Translations under genes and position numbers: made by a program
The notes under the pieces: model-generated
The model's database searches: none
What the model saw: only the letters and a program-made list of their open reading frames with translations
What the model was told of the DNA's origin: nothing
Shown: positions 17,694 to 27,590 of the stretch, in pieces
How the letters are laid out: the number at the start of each line of letters is the position of its first letter
Numbering within the stretch: the stretch's first letter is position 1
Origin: Photorhabdus khanii NC19
GTDB lineage: Bacteria; Pseudomonadota; Gammaproteobacteria; Enterobacterales; Enterobacteriaceae
Assembly: GCF_000517265.1 (NCBI RefSeq)
Contig: NZ_AYSJ01000004.1
Location: 169,743 to 212,271 of the forward strand
Direction of reading: 5' to 3'
DNA: 42,529 nucleotides

Positions 17694-19610
17694 TCAGTAT
17701 CGCCTTTGCCATTCTGCGTTAGCCAACACATTTGATGACTTACCCATAAAGTTACTGTAGAAAACATCATAAGCCAAAACATTTTTGACATAACTGCGCG
17801 TTTCGGAAAACGGAATGCTTTCAATAAAAGCTATCGCATCCAACCGCCCACCACTGTCAGATAACCAACGATCCACACGGGCCGGACCCGCATTATAAGC
17901 AGCACTGGCGAGTATTCGGTTATGACCAAAACGCTGATAGACCGATTCGAGATAAGCCGTACCAATTTCGATATTCGTCAGCGGGTTCATCAACTGGCTA
18001 CTGTTTACATATCCCTGAATACCATTTTGCTTAACCGTATCCGCCGCCGTTCCCGGCATCACCTGCATCAAACCCATTGCACCGACTGGAGAACTGGCTT
18101 GAGGATTCCAGGCGCTTTCCTGACGGGCTATCGCCATTGCATAACTTTGAGAAATCCCCTTATCTGACGTGAAACGACTGAAATCTTGCTGCCATGCCAA
18201 CGGAAAACGCTCTTCAAGATGGTCCCACATTTTCCCGGTTATTGTCGCCTGTACACTAAGAGCCGCCCATTTTTGGTTAAAAGCATAACGTGCCAACTGC
18301 TGCTGCTGTGATTTATTCTGGCTGGCAACCAAATAACTCCACTCTATGCGGGCAAGATTATCCATCTGCCAATATATCAGTTCCCTTACTCTTCGCACTT
18401 CGGGCATCGAAGCCATCGTCGCATCTGGCTTTTCTGCGGTATTAATCGTCAGTGGATAACGGATATTCAGTCTTTGCGCAGCAACCATTGGGTAAAAACC
18501 GCGACCTTCTGTCAACTTACGCAGTATCGCCTCACCTTCGCTTTTATTACCCTGCGTCAATAAAATATTAGCCCACCAATAACGCCATTCCTCTTTGTTC
18601 TGGTTCGCTGACGGTAGCAATTTGATCCACTGAGCCAGACCCGGCTCATCTGCATGACCCAACGCCAGACGAACACGACGCTCAAGCAGTGAAACAGATT
18701 GGCTATCGCGGATCACATCATCGCGCCACTTCTCCTGCTCATCGTTTACATCCCCCATTAACTGCCAGGCAACAATATCTTTTAACCGCTGACGCTCGCC
18801 GTCATTCATCTTTTGCGCTCTGGCAATTGATGGAATAATTGCTCTTGCCTGATCCGGATCTTGACGGGCAAGGAGTGAGAAAGCCGTTAAAGTAGCGACA
18901 CGGGTAAAATCAGTCGGCCCGGTATTATCAGCAAAAACAGAGACAGTCGCAGGATCATCCTGCAACTTAATCAAGCCATCACCGATACTTTTGTATCCCA
19001 GCGGCAATCGCTTAGCGAGGTAACTGACCAGCGAAGTGTTCCCTGCTTTCAATGCGAGGCTAATACGCTGTAATATCAGTTCCGCCGATAAGTAGCCCGC
19101 TCGCTGCCAGACATCAAATAATTTATCGCAACTGGCAGGTAAAGAGCGACCATTCAACCAAATGTCTTTCGCTCCCTGCCAGGCAACCGGCTCTTCACCA
19201 GTCGCCCATTTGGCAAAATAGTAATTACAACGGCTTGTAATCGATTTCGGTGCTGTAGGGCTAAATGCCAGCAACCCACGCCAATCTTCACGATGTGCAA
19301 GTTCATTGATAAAACGGGATGGTAAAGAGCGTGCTGGTGGCAGATTAGGGTAACTATCAATAAAGCTACGGATCTGTTCTGGTGTCACCAGCGCCAAATC
19401 CTGAGTCAGTTCCCGGTATTTAAGATAAGGATAAAGCGGGTAGTCTTTCAATGTTGGCATCAATCTCGCCACCTCAGCCATATCACTGGCATCCCACGCT
19501 TGCTTAATTTGCTGATATCGCTGCCGCTGATCGTCCAGAGAATCAGCGTTTGCTGCGACAGACACAAAAACCAACCCTATAGCCACCGCAAAGTGTTGCC
19601 ATTTAGCCAT
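17694..19610 (-). CDS. slt: Soluble lytic murein transglycosylase
   Basis: Periplasmic muramidase that cleaves the MurNAc-GlcNAc bond to a 1,6-anhydro product during wall recycling. Start 19610 (MAKWQHFAVA) is preceded by GGAGGAG at a good spacing and gives 638 residues. A GTG two codons upstream is too close to it. The signal peptide ends near AANA, and a long alpha-superhelical U and L domain follows. The C-terminal catalytic domain has ARQESAWNP with catalytic Glu about residue 498, GAMGLMQVMPGTA and AYNAGPARV. Confidence 0.96.
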   Translation of the reverse strand: MAKWQHFAVAIGLVFVSVAANADSLDDQRQRYQQIKQAWDASDMAEVARLMPTLKDYPLYPYLKYRELTQDLALVTPEQIRSFIDSYPNLPPARSLPSRFINELAHREDWRGLLAFSPTAPKSITSRCNYYFAKWATGEEPVAWQGAKDIWLNGRSLPASCDKLFDVWQRAGYLSAELILQRISLALKAGNTSLVSYLAKRLPLGYKSIGDGLIKLQDDPATVSVFADNTGPTDFTRVATLTAFSLLARQDPDQARAIIPSIARAQKMNDGERQRLKDIVAWQLMGDVNDEQEKWRDDVIRDSQSVSLLERRVRLALGHADEPGLAQWIKLLPSANQNKEEWRYWWANILLTQGNKSEGEAILRKLTEGRGFYPMVAAQRLNIRYPLTINTAEKPDATMASMPEVRRVRELIYWQMDNLARIEWSYLVASQNKSQQQQLARYAFNQKWAALSVQATITGKMWDHLEERFPLAWQQDFSRFTSDKGISQSYAMAIARQESAWNPQASSPVGAMGLMQVMPGTAADTVKQNGIQGYVNSSQLMNPLTNIEIGTAYLESVYQRFGHNRILASAAYNAGPARVDRWLSDSGGRLDAIAFIESIPFSETRSYVKNVLAYDVFYSNFMGKSSNVLANAEWQRRY

Positions 19611-19989
19611 TACCACACGCTCCTCCCGGAGATCAAATTGAATAGGTTAATATTACAAATGTATACACATCATAATAATATAATCACCGCCACTTACCAC
19701 ATTAATTCACTCCATGATGAAATATTTAACCATATATACTAAACAGGTAAGTTTTTTATCCAATAAATTGATCCATCCTAACAAACTCTCCCCAGAGTCA
19801 TCCTATTCCGGCAATTGGGTTATAGAGTTTATTAACTTAAATCGGGTAAACTGTGATAAATCGTGTTCAGATGAACATAAATAACCTAACTGGATATAAT
19901 CAGATACCAACACGCCCTGTTCATGCGATTGACTTCGCAAAACAGGCATTATCATCACAACAATCAGAGATAGCGAGGCTTATAGCAAC
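19611..19989. promoter_or_regulatory. Divergent slt / ettA intergenic region
   Basis: 379 bp that must carry both promoters. An open frame starting at 19853 runs into ettA in another frame and has no similarity. No confident operator or RNA was seen. Confidence 0.35.
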
Positions 19990-21657
19990 GTGGCTCAATA
20001 TGTTTACAGCATGCATCGGGTCGGCAAAATTGTCCCCCCGAAGCGTCATATTCTAAAAAATATCTCCCTGAGTTTCTTTCCGGGAGCCAAAATTGGTGTT
20101 CTTGGCCTTAACGGCGCGGGCAAATCAACCTTACTGCGGATTATGGCCGGTATTGATAAAGATATTGAAGGCGAAGCCCGCCCACAGCCGGGAATTAAAA
20201 TTGGCTATCTACCACAGGAGCCAAAATTAAACCTTGAGCACACTGTCCGCGAAGCAGTAGAGGAAGCAGTTAGCGAAGTGAAACACGCGCTGACCCGTCT
20301 GGATGAAGTCTACGCAGCCTATGCTGATCCTGATGCTGATTTTGACAAACTGGCGAAAGAGCAAGGTGAGCTGGAAGCAATTATTCAGTCCCACGATGGT
20401 CATAATCTAGATAACCAGCTTGAGCGTGCAGCTGACGCGCTGCGTCTGCCGCCGTGGGATGCAAAAATTGAGCATTTATCCGGGGGTGAACGCCGCCGTG
20501 TAGCACTCTGCCGTTTACTGCTGGAAAAACCAGATATGCTGCTGCTGGATGAACCGACGAACCACCTTGACGCCGAATCCGTCGCCTGGCTGGAGCGCTT
20601 CCTGCACGATTACGAAGGTACTGTTGTTGCAATTACGCACGACCGTTACTTCCTTGATAACGTTGCCGGCTGGATCTTGGAACTTGACCGTGGTGAAGGT
20701 ATTCCATGGGAAGGTAACTACTCTTCATGGCTGGAGCAGAAAGACGCTCGCCTGGCTCAGGAAGCATCAACAGAAGCTGCCCGCCGTAAGTCTATTGAAA
20801 AAGAGCTGGAATGGGTTCGTCAAAATCCAAAAGGCCGTCAGGCAAAAGGTAAAGCACGCCTGGCCCGATTTGAAGAATTAAACAACGTTGAATACCAGAA
20901 ACGCAACGAAACCAGCGAACTATTTATCCCACCTGGGCCACGCCTGGGCGACAAAGTTCTGGAAGTGGAAAATCTGACCAAATCCTATGGCGACCGGGTG
21001 CTTATCGACAATCTGAACTTCTCTCTGCCAAAAGGGGCCATTGTCGGGATTATCGGGCCTAACGGTGCAGGTAAATCCACCCTGTTCCGTATGCTTTCCA
21101 ACCAAGAACAACCCGATTCTGGTACTATCACATTAGGTGAGACTGTCAAACTGGCCTCTGTAGATCAGTTCCGTGACAATATGGATGATAAGAAAACCGT
21201 CTGGGAAGAGATTTCCGGCGGTCAGGATATCATGCGTATCGGCAACTTCGAGCTGCCAAGCCGGGCTTATGTTGGTCGTTTCAACTTCAAAGGTGTTGAT
21301 CAGGGTAAACGTGTCGGTGAACTGTCTGGTGGTGAAAGAGGCCGGCTACATTTGGCTAAACTGCTGCAAGTTGGCGGTAACATGCTGCTACTCGACGAAC
21401 CAACCAACGACCTGGACATTGAAACCCTGCGTGCACTGGAAAACGCCCTATTGGAGTTCCCAGGTTGTGCAATGGTTATTTCCCATGATCGTTGGTTCCT
21501 TGACCGTATCGCAACCCACATCATTGATTATCAGGATGAGGGTAAAGTGACTTTCTTTGAAGGTAACTTTAGTGAATACGAAGACTATAAAAAGCGGACT
21601 CTTGGTGCCGAAGCGCTAGAACCGCATCGCATTAAATATAAGAGAATCAGCAAATAA
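19990..21657 (+). CDS. ettA: Energy-dependent translational throttle protein EttA (ABC-F)
   Basis: ABC-F ATPase that binds the ribosomal E site and gates the first peptide bond according to ATP/ADP ratio; it has no membrane domain. 555 residues, the E. coli length. Two ABC cassettes have Walker A at 39-47 and 356-364, signature motifs LSGGERRR and LSGGERGR, and Walker B MLLLDEPTNHLD and MLLLDEPTNDLD. Between them are the arm and linker (RRKSIEKELEWVRQ). The start is a GTG at 19990, fixed by homology (AQYVYSMHRVGK); GAGG lies about 11 bp upstream, a rather weak initiation region. Confidence 0.97.
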   Translation: MAQYVYSMHRVGKIVPPKRHILKNISLSFFPGAKIGVLGLNGAGKSTLLRIMAGIDKDIEGEARPQPGIKIGYLPQEPKLNLEHTVREAVEEAVSEVKHALTRLDEVYAAYADPDADFDKLAKEQGELEAIIQSHDGHNLDNQLERAADALRLPPWDAKIEHLSGGERRRVALCRLLLEKPDMLLLDEPTNHLDAESVAWLERFLHDYEGTVVAITHDRYFLDNVAGWILELDRGEGIPWEGNYSSWLEQKDARLAQEASTEAARRKSIEKELEWVRQNPKGRQAKGKARLARFEELNNVEYQKRNETSELFIPPGPRLGDKVLEVENLTKSYGDRVLIDNLNFSLPKGAIVGIIGPNGAGKSTLFRMLSNQEQPDSGTITLGETVKLASVDQFRDNMDDKKTVWEEISGGQDIMRIGNFELPSRAYVGRFNFKGVDQGKRVGELSGGERGRLHLAKLLQVGGNMLLLDEPTNDLDIETLRALENALLEFPGCAMVISHDRWFLDRIATHIIDYQDEGKVTFFEGNFSEYEDYKKRTLGAEALEPHRIKYKRISK

Positions 21658-21665
21658 TCATATTG

Positions 21666-21691
21666 AAAATGGCCTGATAACAGGCCATTTT
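21666..21691 (+). terminator. Rho-independent terminator after ettA
   Basis: A perfect 11-bp stem AAAATGGCCTG / CAGGCCATTTT with a 4-base loop runs into TTTTTCTC. It begins 9 bp after the ettA stop and can also serve the converging ABC gene. Confidence 0.9.
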
Positions 21692-21695
21692 TCTC

Positions 21696-22442
21696 TCAAT
21701 TATTTGCATATAAGCTCGTAGTTTTATTCATTATGCTATGTGTTAGATAAGTATCATGAATAATTTTTCCTTCTTTCAACGTAATAATACGATCTGCATG
21801 CCTAATAAGCCTATTATCCTGTGAAGCCACAATAACCGTTCCTCTTTGGTTATGAGCAATAAAACTTAAGATATCAATAGCTACCTGACAGTCATAATTA
21901 TCAAGATAACTGGTTGGCTCGTCAGCAAACAAATACAAGGGGCTTTTCACAATAGCTCTGGCTATTGCTACCCGTTGTTTTTCATTATCATGTAATTCAT
22001 TGGGATATATATCTTTCTTGTGTTTCAGACCAACAATATTGAGTGCCTTAGTTGCCCTGATCATGGCTTCCCGATGAGAAGCTGTGATTCCACAGGACAG
22101 AGATAATAGCAAATTATCCAGGACCGTAAGTTCATTAGATAAATTAATTCTTTGAAAGATAAAACCACAATTCATCAAATGAAATCTATCTAATTCGCTG
22201 TTATTCAGTTTACCCAATTCTTTGTTAGCAATTAATATTTTTCCTCTATCAAGACGCAATAACCCAGAAATCGTTGCCAGGAAAGTACTTTTTCCCGAAC
22301 GGAGATCCCCAGTAACTAAAGTAAATTCACCTGGAAAAATAGAAAGAGTGATGTCTGAAATCATTTTCTGGTTAACTTTACTGTTAGAAAAACCACATGA
22401 AATATCAATGGCTTCAATCGTAGCAATTTGATTCAAATTCAT
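21696..22442 (-). CDS. Orphan ABC transporter ATPase, LolD/MacB-like, with degenerate motifs
   Basis: 248 residues from Met 22442 (TGAG just upstream); the open frame continues 20 codons further without similarity. The fold follows LolD/MacB-type cassettes. It has Walker A GDLRSGKST at 45-53, Q-loop FIFQRINLSNELT, and Walker B LFADEPTSYLD. The signature, normally LSGGE, is LHDNE at 150-154, and the switch His is Gln208 (VASQDNRL). Both sites are important for ATP hydrolysis, so it may hydrolyse poorly or be decaying. No permease or membrane-fusion gene is adjacent. It interrupts the ettA-nadR neighbourhood of E. coli and is much more AT-rich than its neighbours, suggesting acquisition. Confidence 0.8.
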   Translation of the reverse strand: MNLNQIATIEAIDISCGFSNSKVNQKMISDITLSIFPGEFTLVTGDLRSGKSTFLATISGLLRLDRGKILIANKELGKLNNSELDRFHLMNCGFIFQRINLSNELTVLDNLLLSLSCGITASHREAMIRATKALNIVGLKHKKDIYPNELHDNEKQRVAIARAIVKSPLYLFADEPTSYLDNYDCQVAIDILSFIAHNQRGTVIVASQDNRLIRHADRIITLKEGKIIHDTYLTHSIMNKTTSLYANN

Positions 22443-22990
22443 TATCTCAGCATAATAGTGTAAGAAATCTGGCATTATCAGTAACACTTGCAGCCAGAGC
22501 AATCCGTAAAAATACAGATATTCATCATTATAAGATTACACAAACGAGGGGAAATCATATAAGAAATATTTCAACTAAAAGTATATCAATATTTCTACCA
22601 GTGACTATTTCAAATGGCTATCTGTATGCTAAAATTAAAATTTTACTAAACAAGATCAACCCATTCCTATCAACCACTCATTAACAATAGGCCATTATCT
22701 TGTTAGTTCAAATACAAAAATAACATCAGAAAAATAATTTTTTATATATAAAAACACCTTAATATCATAACAACAAGTTAAAATTAATATTTAATTCCCA
22801 TATAACAACGATATATAGAAAATCTAAATTTTTAATAAAAAAACCAACCTTATCTTATTCGAAAATAAATCACAAACATAAAAATTTTTATTTATAAATC
22901 AACATGGAAGTATTTAATTATTAATTTTGTTTTTATTCAAGAAATAAATAATCAATAGAAGTATCAAAAATGTTAATAGCCATTATATAT

Positions 22991-23012
22991 TTTATTACTT
23001 ATAAGTAATAAA
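22991..23012. repeat. 22-bp perfect palindrome
   Basis: TTTATTACTTA is followed immediately by its exact reverse complement. It may be a protein-binding site or simply an AT-rich cruciform; no function can be assigned. Confidence 0.6.
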
Positions 23013-23019
23013 AACATCC

Positions 23020-23041
23020 AACCACAATTCATATTGTGGTT
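23020..23041 (-). terminator. Probable terminator of the serB-radA-nadR operon
   Basis: A perfect 9-bp stem AACCACAAT / ATTGTGGTT with a 4-base loop lies 70 bp after the nadR stop. On the minus strand it is followed by GGATGTTTTTATT. Confidence 0.6.
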
Positions 23042-23110
23042 AGATATACATCGAATATATTTATTAATTTATCATATAAAATATTATATATGAATCTAAT
23101 TATAAATGAT

Positions 23111-24358
23111 TCAACTAACGTGTTGCTTAGGATTCACAGCTAAAAGTTGCTGAATTAGCTCTATACAATGCAGAAAACGCTGATCATAATCTGGTGAATT
23201 CACATTTATATATTCAATATTGTTATCTTTCAGCATATTTTCCAACAATTGCTGGAACGCTTTACGATCCTGCTCGCTGCCAAGGCTACGCAAACCATCA
23301 GAAACCCAAGGTGTGTTGTTTTCCAATAAAATAACCAAATCAAATCGGTATTCATCAATTAATGCCTGAACAAATGGGTGCTCACGTCCTTCATACCGCT
23401 TACAGAATGCCTGAGTAGTCACGAAATCAGTATCGACAAATGCGACTTTATTCGCATATTTTACTGCGAAATCAATATATTGAGCCTGCCCCAACGCAAT
23501 TTTGTCATAGTCCGAATATTGCAGCGCCATCTCATCGCCTCCCAAATGAGAAAAAACATAATCACGACCATATTCCCAGGCACTGGTAGTATTAAAAATA
23601 TTTGCCAATTTATTAACCAATGTGGATTTACCACTGGATTCCCCACCGAGAATCGCTACAGTACGCACAAAGAAAGGCTTTACTTCCGTAGGGATATATT
23701 CCCAATGACGGAATGGATCCTGACGAATATGCCGACCACTGATCTTCATAAACGAGCGCTGTGGATCGATAAGAATAGTCTCAATTCCCAATTGCTCTTT
23801 ATAACGAGGAGCATCCTGAGCTTCACTGGAATAAATATAACTTGGATTAATCCCTTTTTTTGACATAAAGGCTTTCATGCCTTTACTCCACACATCCCAA
23901 CCATGTGGATATGGCTCAATGCCCTGTTCATCAAAAGAGTGAATATGAATGTTTTTCTGATACTTAAACGTCTGAAGTAACCAGCGCAGACGATCACTGA
24001 CCGTCGGTTGCTGCGACATGGAGCTGCTCATAAACAACGCCTTATCTCTGGGCTCATCATGGCAAAGGATGATATGTAACTCATCCACCTGACTACAAGC
24101 CCGTTGAATCAGATAGATATGCCCGGTATGCAATGGATAGAACTTACCGAATATCACCCCAACCGTTTTATTCTGCACAGGATATTGCACCCCCAAATAG
24201 TTATGAAGAGATGCCAGTTTTTGAGCGCTGGGACTTTTAATTTTGTCATTAATTAACTGGCTGAGATAACCTTTGGTCATACCGCTTGCATCAGCAACTT
24301 GTTGCAACGTACAACCCGTTTGTTTAATCGCTTCTTTAAGGTAGTCAAATTGACCCAT
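23111..24358 (-). CDS. nadR: NAD biosynthesis regulator / NMN adenylyltransferase / nicotinamide riboside kinase
   Basis: Trifunctional 415-residue protein (E. coli 410). An N-terminal HTH (about 1-50, QQVADASGMTKGYLSQL) represses NAD genes. A nucleotidyltransferase domain begins VGVIFGKFYPLHTGHIYLIQRA near 64. A C-terminal P-loop riboside kinase has GGESSGKSTLVNKLA near 238. Each domain reads closely with E. coli NadR. It is last in serB-radA-nadR, 12 bp after radA. Confidence 0.97.
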   Translation of the reverse strand: MGQFDYLKEAIKQTGCTLQQVADASGMTKGYLSQLINDKIKSPSAQKLASLHNYLGVQYPVQNKTVGVIFGKFYPLHTGHIYLIQRACSQVDELHIILCHDEPRDKALFMSSSMSQQPTVSDRLRWLLQTFKYQKNIHIHSFDEQGIEPYPHGWDVWSKGMKAFMSKKGINPSYIYSSEAQDAPRYKEQLGIETILIDPQRSFMKISGRHIRQDPFRHWEYIPTEVKPFFVRTVAILGGESSGKSTLVNKLANIFNTTSAWEYGRDYVFSHLGGDEMALQYSDYDKIALGQAQYIDFAVKYANKVAFVDTDFVTTQAFCKRYEGREHPFVQALIDEYRFDLVILLENNTPWVSDGLRSLGSEQDRKAFQQLLENMLKDNNIEYINVNSPDYDQRFLHCIELIQQLLAVNPKQHVS

Positions 24359-24370
24359 ATCTCCTCCCGT

Positions 24371-25753
24371 TTAATCAAGATCTTCCATAACAGATAACGC
24401 ATCTGACAACTTTTTCACACCAAAAACTTTCATCCCTGGCAGCTCTTTTTTCGGCATATTGGCATAAGGCACTATCGCCCGTTTGAAACCATGTTTAGCC
24501 GCTTCTGATATCCTTTCCTGCCCGCTGGGTACAGGACGAATTTCACCGGCCAGCCCCACCTCACCAAAGACAACCAAATCACGCGGCAGGGGCCGGTCGC
24601 GAAAACTGGAGACTAAAGAGAGAAGTAAAGCGAGATCCGCGCTGGTTTCCGCGACCTTAACCCCACCAACCACATTGACAAATACATCCTGATCGGACAT
24701 TTGCAAGCCACCGTGACGATGAAGAACCGCCAACAAAATAGCCAACCGGTTTTGCTCCAAACCCACAGCCACCCGCCGTGGATTAGTCATCATCGAATGA
24801 TCCACCAGCGCTTGAATCTCCACCAGCAGAGGACGAGTTCCCTCCCACACTACCATGACGGAACTACCCGCCGTAATTTCATCGCCACGGCTAAGGAAAA
24901 TCGCTGATGGGTTACTGACTTCGCGCAATCCCTGCTCTGTCATGGCAAACACCCCAAGCTCATTGACAGCACCAAAACGGTTTTTATGACTGCGTAAAGT
25001 ACGAAAGCGGGAATCCGCTTCACCATCAAGCATTACTGAACAGTCAATACAGTGTTCCAACACTTTCGGGCCTGCCAGCGAGCCATCCTTGGTGACATGA
25101 CCTACCATAACAATGGCAACACCGCGGGTTTTGGCAAACCGGGTAAGATAAGCAGCGGTTTCCCTGACCTGAGCGACACTCCCCGGAGAAGATTGAATAT
25201 CCGCCATATGCATCACCTGGATGGAGTCAATCACCATCAGTTTTGGCTGCTCCTGCTCCGCAATCAGACAAATCTGCTCAATACTTGTTTCTGACAGCAT
25301 ATTCAGATTATCAACCGGCAACCCCAACCGGTGCGCACGCATCGCAACCTGCTGTAATGACTCCTCTCCGGTGACGTATAAGGTTTTCATCTGTGCGGAC
25401 AACTGACACATCGTCTGCAACAATAAGGTACTTTTCCCTGCGCCGGGGTTCCCGCCAATCAGAATCGCGCTACCGGGTACAACACCACCACCAAGAACCC
25501 GATCGAACTCTTTAAATCCAGTGGAAAAACGGGGAAGCTCTTCCAGACTAATCTCTGATAATTTCTGAACCCTGCTGACACCAGCATCTCCCGCATAACC
25601 ACTGAATCTGTCATTACGAGAGGAAGATACTGCGGCTAAACGCACCTCAGTAATGGTATTCCAGGCATGACATGCACTGCATTGCCCCTGCCAGCGCGGA
25701 TAATCCGCCCCACACTCATTACAGACAAATGCCCGTTTTGCTGCTTTCGCCAC
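24371..25753 (-). CDS. radA: DNA repair protein RadA
   Basis: RecA-like ATPase that promotes branch migration of recombination intermediates. It has 460 residues as in E. coli. A C4 zinc finger uses C11, C14, C25 and C28. Walker A is GGNPGAGKST, the family KNRFG motif is present (HKNRFGAVNELG), and the C-terminal Lon-protease-like domain contains VNVVGGVKV and GEVGLAGEIRPV. It is 24 bp downstream of serB on the same strand, a conserved operon. Confidence 0.97.
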   Translation of the reverse strand: MAKAAKRAFVCNECGADYPRWQGQCSACHAWNTITEVRLAAVSSSRNDRFSGYAGDAGVSRVQKLSEISLEELPRFSTGFKEFDRVLGGGVVPGSAILIGGNPGAGKSTLLLQTMCQLSAQMKTLYVTGEESLQQVAMRAHRLGLPVDNLNMLSETSIEQICLIAEQEQPKLMVIDSIQVMHMADIQSSPGSVAQVRETAAYLTRFAKTRGVAIVMVGHVTKDGSLAGPKVLEHCIDCSVMLDGEADSRFRTLRSHKNRFGAVNELGVFAMTEQGLREVSNPSAIFLSRGDEITAGSSVMVVWEGTRPLLVEIQALVDHSMMTNPRRVAVGLEQNRLAILLAVLHRHGGLQMSDQDVFVNVVGGVKVAETSADLALLLSLVSSFRDRPLPRDLVVFGEVGLAGEIRPVPSGQERISEAAKHGFKRAIVPYANMPKKELPGMKVFGVKKLSDALSVMEDLD

Positions 25754-25777
25754 TCTGTACTCCCTAAAACGACTTTA

Positions 25778-26755
25778 TTAACGTTCTTCGTGTTTAAGAC
25801 CGCCACTTAACACACACAGTACTCCCATTAGATCAGCATGACGAATTGTCACTTTCGACTGTGCATAAACTTTCGGTTTAGCATGATAAGCAACACCCAG
25901 CCCCGCTTTGCGAATCATTTTCAGATCATTGGCACCATCCCCAATAGCGATTGTTTGTTCCAACGGGATATCCCATTTTTTCGCCAGCTTCATCAATGTG
26001 GCAGCCTTATATTTAGCATCAACAATTGGCCCGATAACCTTACCTGTTAACTTGCTGTTTTTGACTTCTAACTGGTTTGCTACCGCAGCAACTAAACGTA
26101 AATTCTGGCGCAAATGGTCGGCAAAATAGGTAAACCCCCCCGATGCGATTGCCACATGCCAATCAAAAGATTGTAACTTACGTACCAAACTGGTCAGCCC
26201 CGGCATAAGCGGCAAATCTTGAACAACCTGCCGCAAAATATCAGCATCAGCCCCTGCAAGTTGAGCAACCCGCTCCCGCAGGCTATCAGAAAAATCCAGT
26301 TCTCCTTGCATTGCCCGCTCGGTAATTTCGGCTACTTGGTCACCTACGCCGGCCAAACGGGCAATTTCATCAATACATTCAATTTGAATTGCCGTTGAAT
26401 CCATATCCATCACCAGCAAACCGGGTGAGCGCAACCGAGGGATCTGCCCCAAAGGAACCACATCCAACCGGCACTCATCAGCCAGCCTCTTAATACGCGA
26501 AGTCAAACTTCCGGCAATACGTACCACCTGATAATCATCAATACGCCATGAAGAGACGATGACAATAGCAGCACCAAGCCGGTGCTGAAAATTACTGATG
26601 CGTTGTTTATCCAGGCCACGGCCGTATATCAACCAGCCACTGTCACCCGCCCGGTAATCCAATGGCATCACTTCCTCCCCACTTAACGAAAGTGGTAATC
26701 CCGGCCACTTATGGACCTCTTCCGGCAAATAGCGATAAGCCAGGTTATTAGACAT
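25778..26755 (-). CDS. serB: Phosphoserine phosphatase
   Basis: HAD-family enzyme for the last step of serine synthesis. It has 325 residues (E. coli 322). The nucleophile is D117 in DMDSTAI. Motif II is SGGFTYF and motif III is GDGANDLKMI, with the N-terminal regulatory domain before residue 110. It is first in serB-radA-nadR and diverges from ytjB. Confidence 0.97.
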   Translation of the reverse strand: MSNNLAYRYLPEEVHKWPGLPLSLSGEEVMPLDYRAGDSGWLIYGRGLDKQRISNFQHRLGAAIVIVSSWRIDDYQVVRIAGSLTSRIKRLADECRLDVVPLGQIPRLRSPGLLVMDMDSTAIQIECIDEIARLAGVGDQVAEITERAMQGELDFSDSLRERVAQLAGADADILRQVVQDLPLMPGLTSLVRKLQSFDWHVAIASGGFTYFADHLRQNLRLVAAVANQLEVKNSKLTGKVIGPIVDAKYKAATLMKLAKKWDIPLEQTIAIGDGANDLKMIRKAGLGVAYHAKPKVYAQSKVTIRHADLMGVLCVLSGGLKHEER

Positions 26756-26871
26756 TAATCCCTACTCCTGTAATCCCACATGACTCTGGCAGCAAAAAAT
26801 TGCATTTCAAACTATCCTCCCTATATTGCATCTGGCAACATTGAGTTGACCAACGCCTGGAAGAAATAACC

Positions 26872-27519
26872 ATGACCAAAGCTAAATTAAAATTTCGACT
26901 GCATAAAACAGCTATTATATTGATTTGTATTACTTTATTAGTATTTCTAATGCAGGGCGTTTCTTATTTTAGCCGTTCTCACCAACAAGCCCAGATGGAT
27001 CAATTTGAGGAATTGGCGAAAACCCTGGCAAAACAAGTCGCATTCAGCTTATCCGATTATATGGAGAGTGGCAGCAAAGATCTTAATAATGAACAGATAC
27101 TGGCTAATTTGCACTACCTGACCAAAAACAGCCGCATACTTGACGCCAGTGTCTATCTTAACAATGGGACACAAGTTGCCCATAGCGGAGAAAATGTATC
27201 GGTACGGGATCGCTTATCTTTGGATGGTAAAAAAGCGGGCAGCTATTTTAACCACCAAATAGTCGTTCCCATTCCAGGAAAAGAAGAACCAAAAGGTTTT
27301 CTGCGCCTGACGCTGGACACACACAAACTGGCAACGGAATCCAAACAGGTGGATAACACCACCAACCTGCTCAGGATCATGATCTTACTGGCTCTAGCAA
27401 TTGGTTTTATTCTGGCGCATAACCTGTTGCAATTAACACCCAGCCGCTGGCAACAGTCGCCTTATTTGTTGACTGCCAACAGCAAATCAAACGAGAAAAA
27501 CCAGCAAGAAGAAGAATAA
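26872..27519 (+). CDS. ytjB: YtjB (Smp) inner-membrane protein
   Basis: 215 residues, as in E. coli YtjB/Smp, a membrane protein of undefined function. A first transmembrane helix (about 13-30, AIILICITLLVFLMQGVSYF) and a second (about 165-186, NLLRIMILLALAIGFILAHNLL) flank a periplasmic domain; a charged tail (KNQQEEE) ends the protein. GGAAG lies upstream of the ATG. It is divergent from serB as in E. coli. Confidence 0.92.
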   Translation: MTKAKLKFRLHKTAIILICITLLVFLMQGVSYFSRSHQQAQMDQFEELAKTLAKQVAFSLSDYMESGSKDLNNEQILANLHYLTKNSRILDASVYLNNGTQVAHSGENVSVRDRLSLDGKKAGSYFNHQIVVPIPGKEEPKGFLRLTLDTHKLATESKQVDNTTNLLRIMILLALAIGFILAHNLLQLTPSRWQQSPYLLTANSKSNEKNQQEEE

Positions 27520-27556
27520 GTTAAAATATCTGACTGCCATCTCTCAACCCGTAAGA

Positions 27557-27590
27557 GCTTATTTTTTGGTAAATATGCCAAAAAATAAGC
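27557..27590 (+). terminator. Hairpin after ytjB
   Basis: A perfect 13-bp inverted repeat GCTTATTTTTTGG / CCAAAAAATAAGC with an 8-base loop starts 38 bp after the ytjB stop. It marks the end of the core block before the CDI locus. The T-run is inside the stem, so terminator activity is plausible but not certain. Confidence 0.6.

Larger units (their letters stand above)
22443..23110. other. Very AT-rich region without recognisable genes
   Basis: About 670 bp between the orphan ABC gene and the end of nadR, with strikingly high A+T. No coding frame of note. It holds a 22-bp perfect palindrome (22991-23012) and a nadR-side hairpin (23020-23041). Together with the ABC gene it looks like inserted DNA. 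Confidence 0.5.

Noticed and set aside
19853-20056. 67-residue ORF overlapping the ettA start
   Set aside because: It overlaps ettA in another frame and has no recognisable similarity. Homology fixes ettA at GTG 19990.
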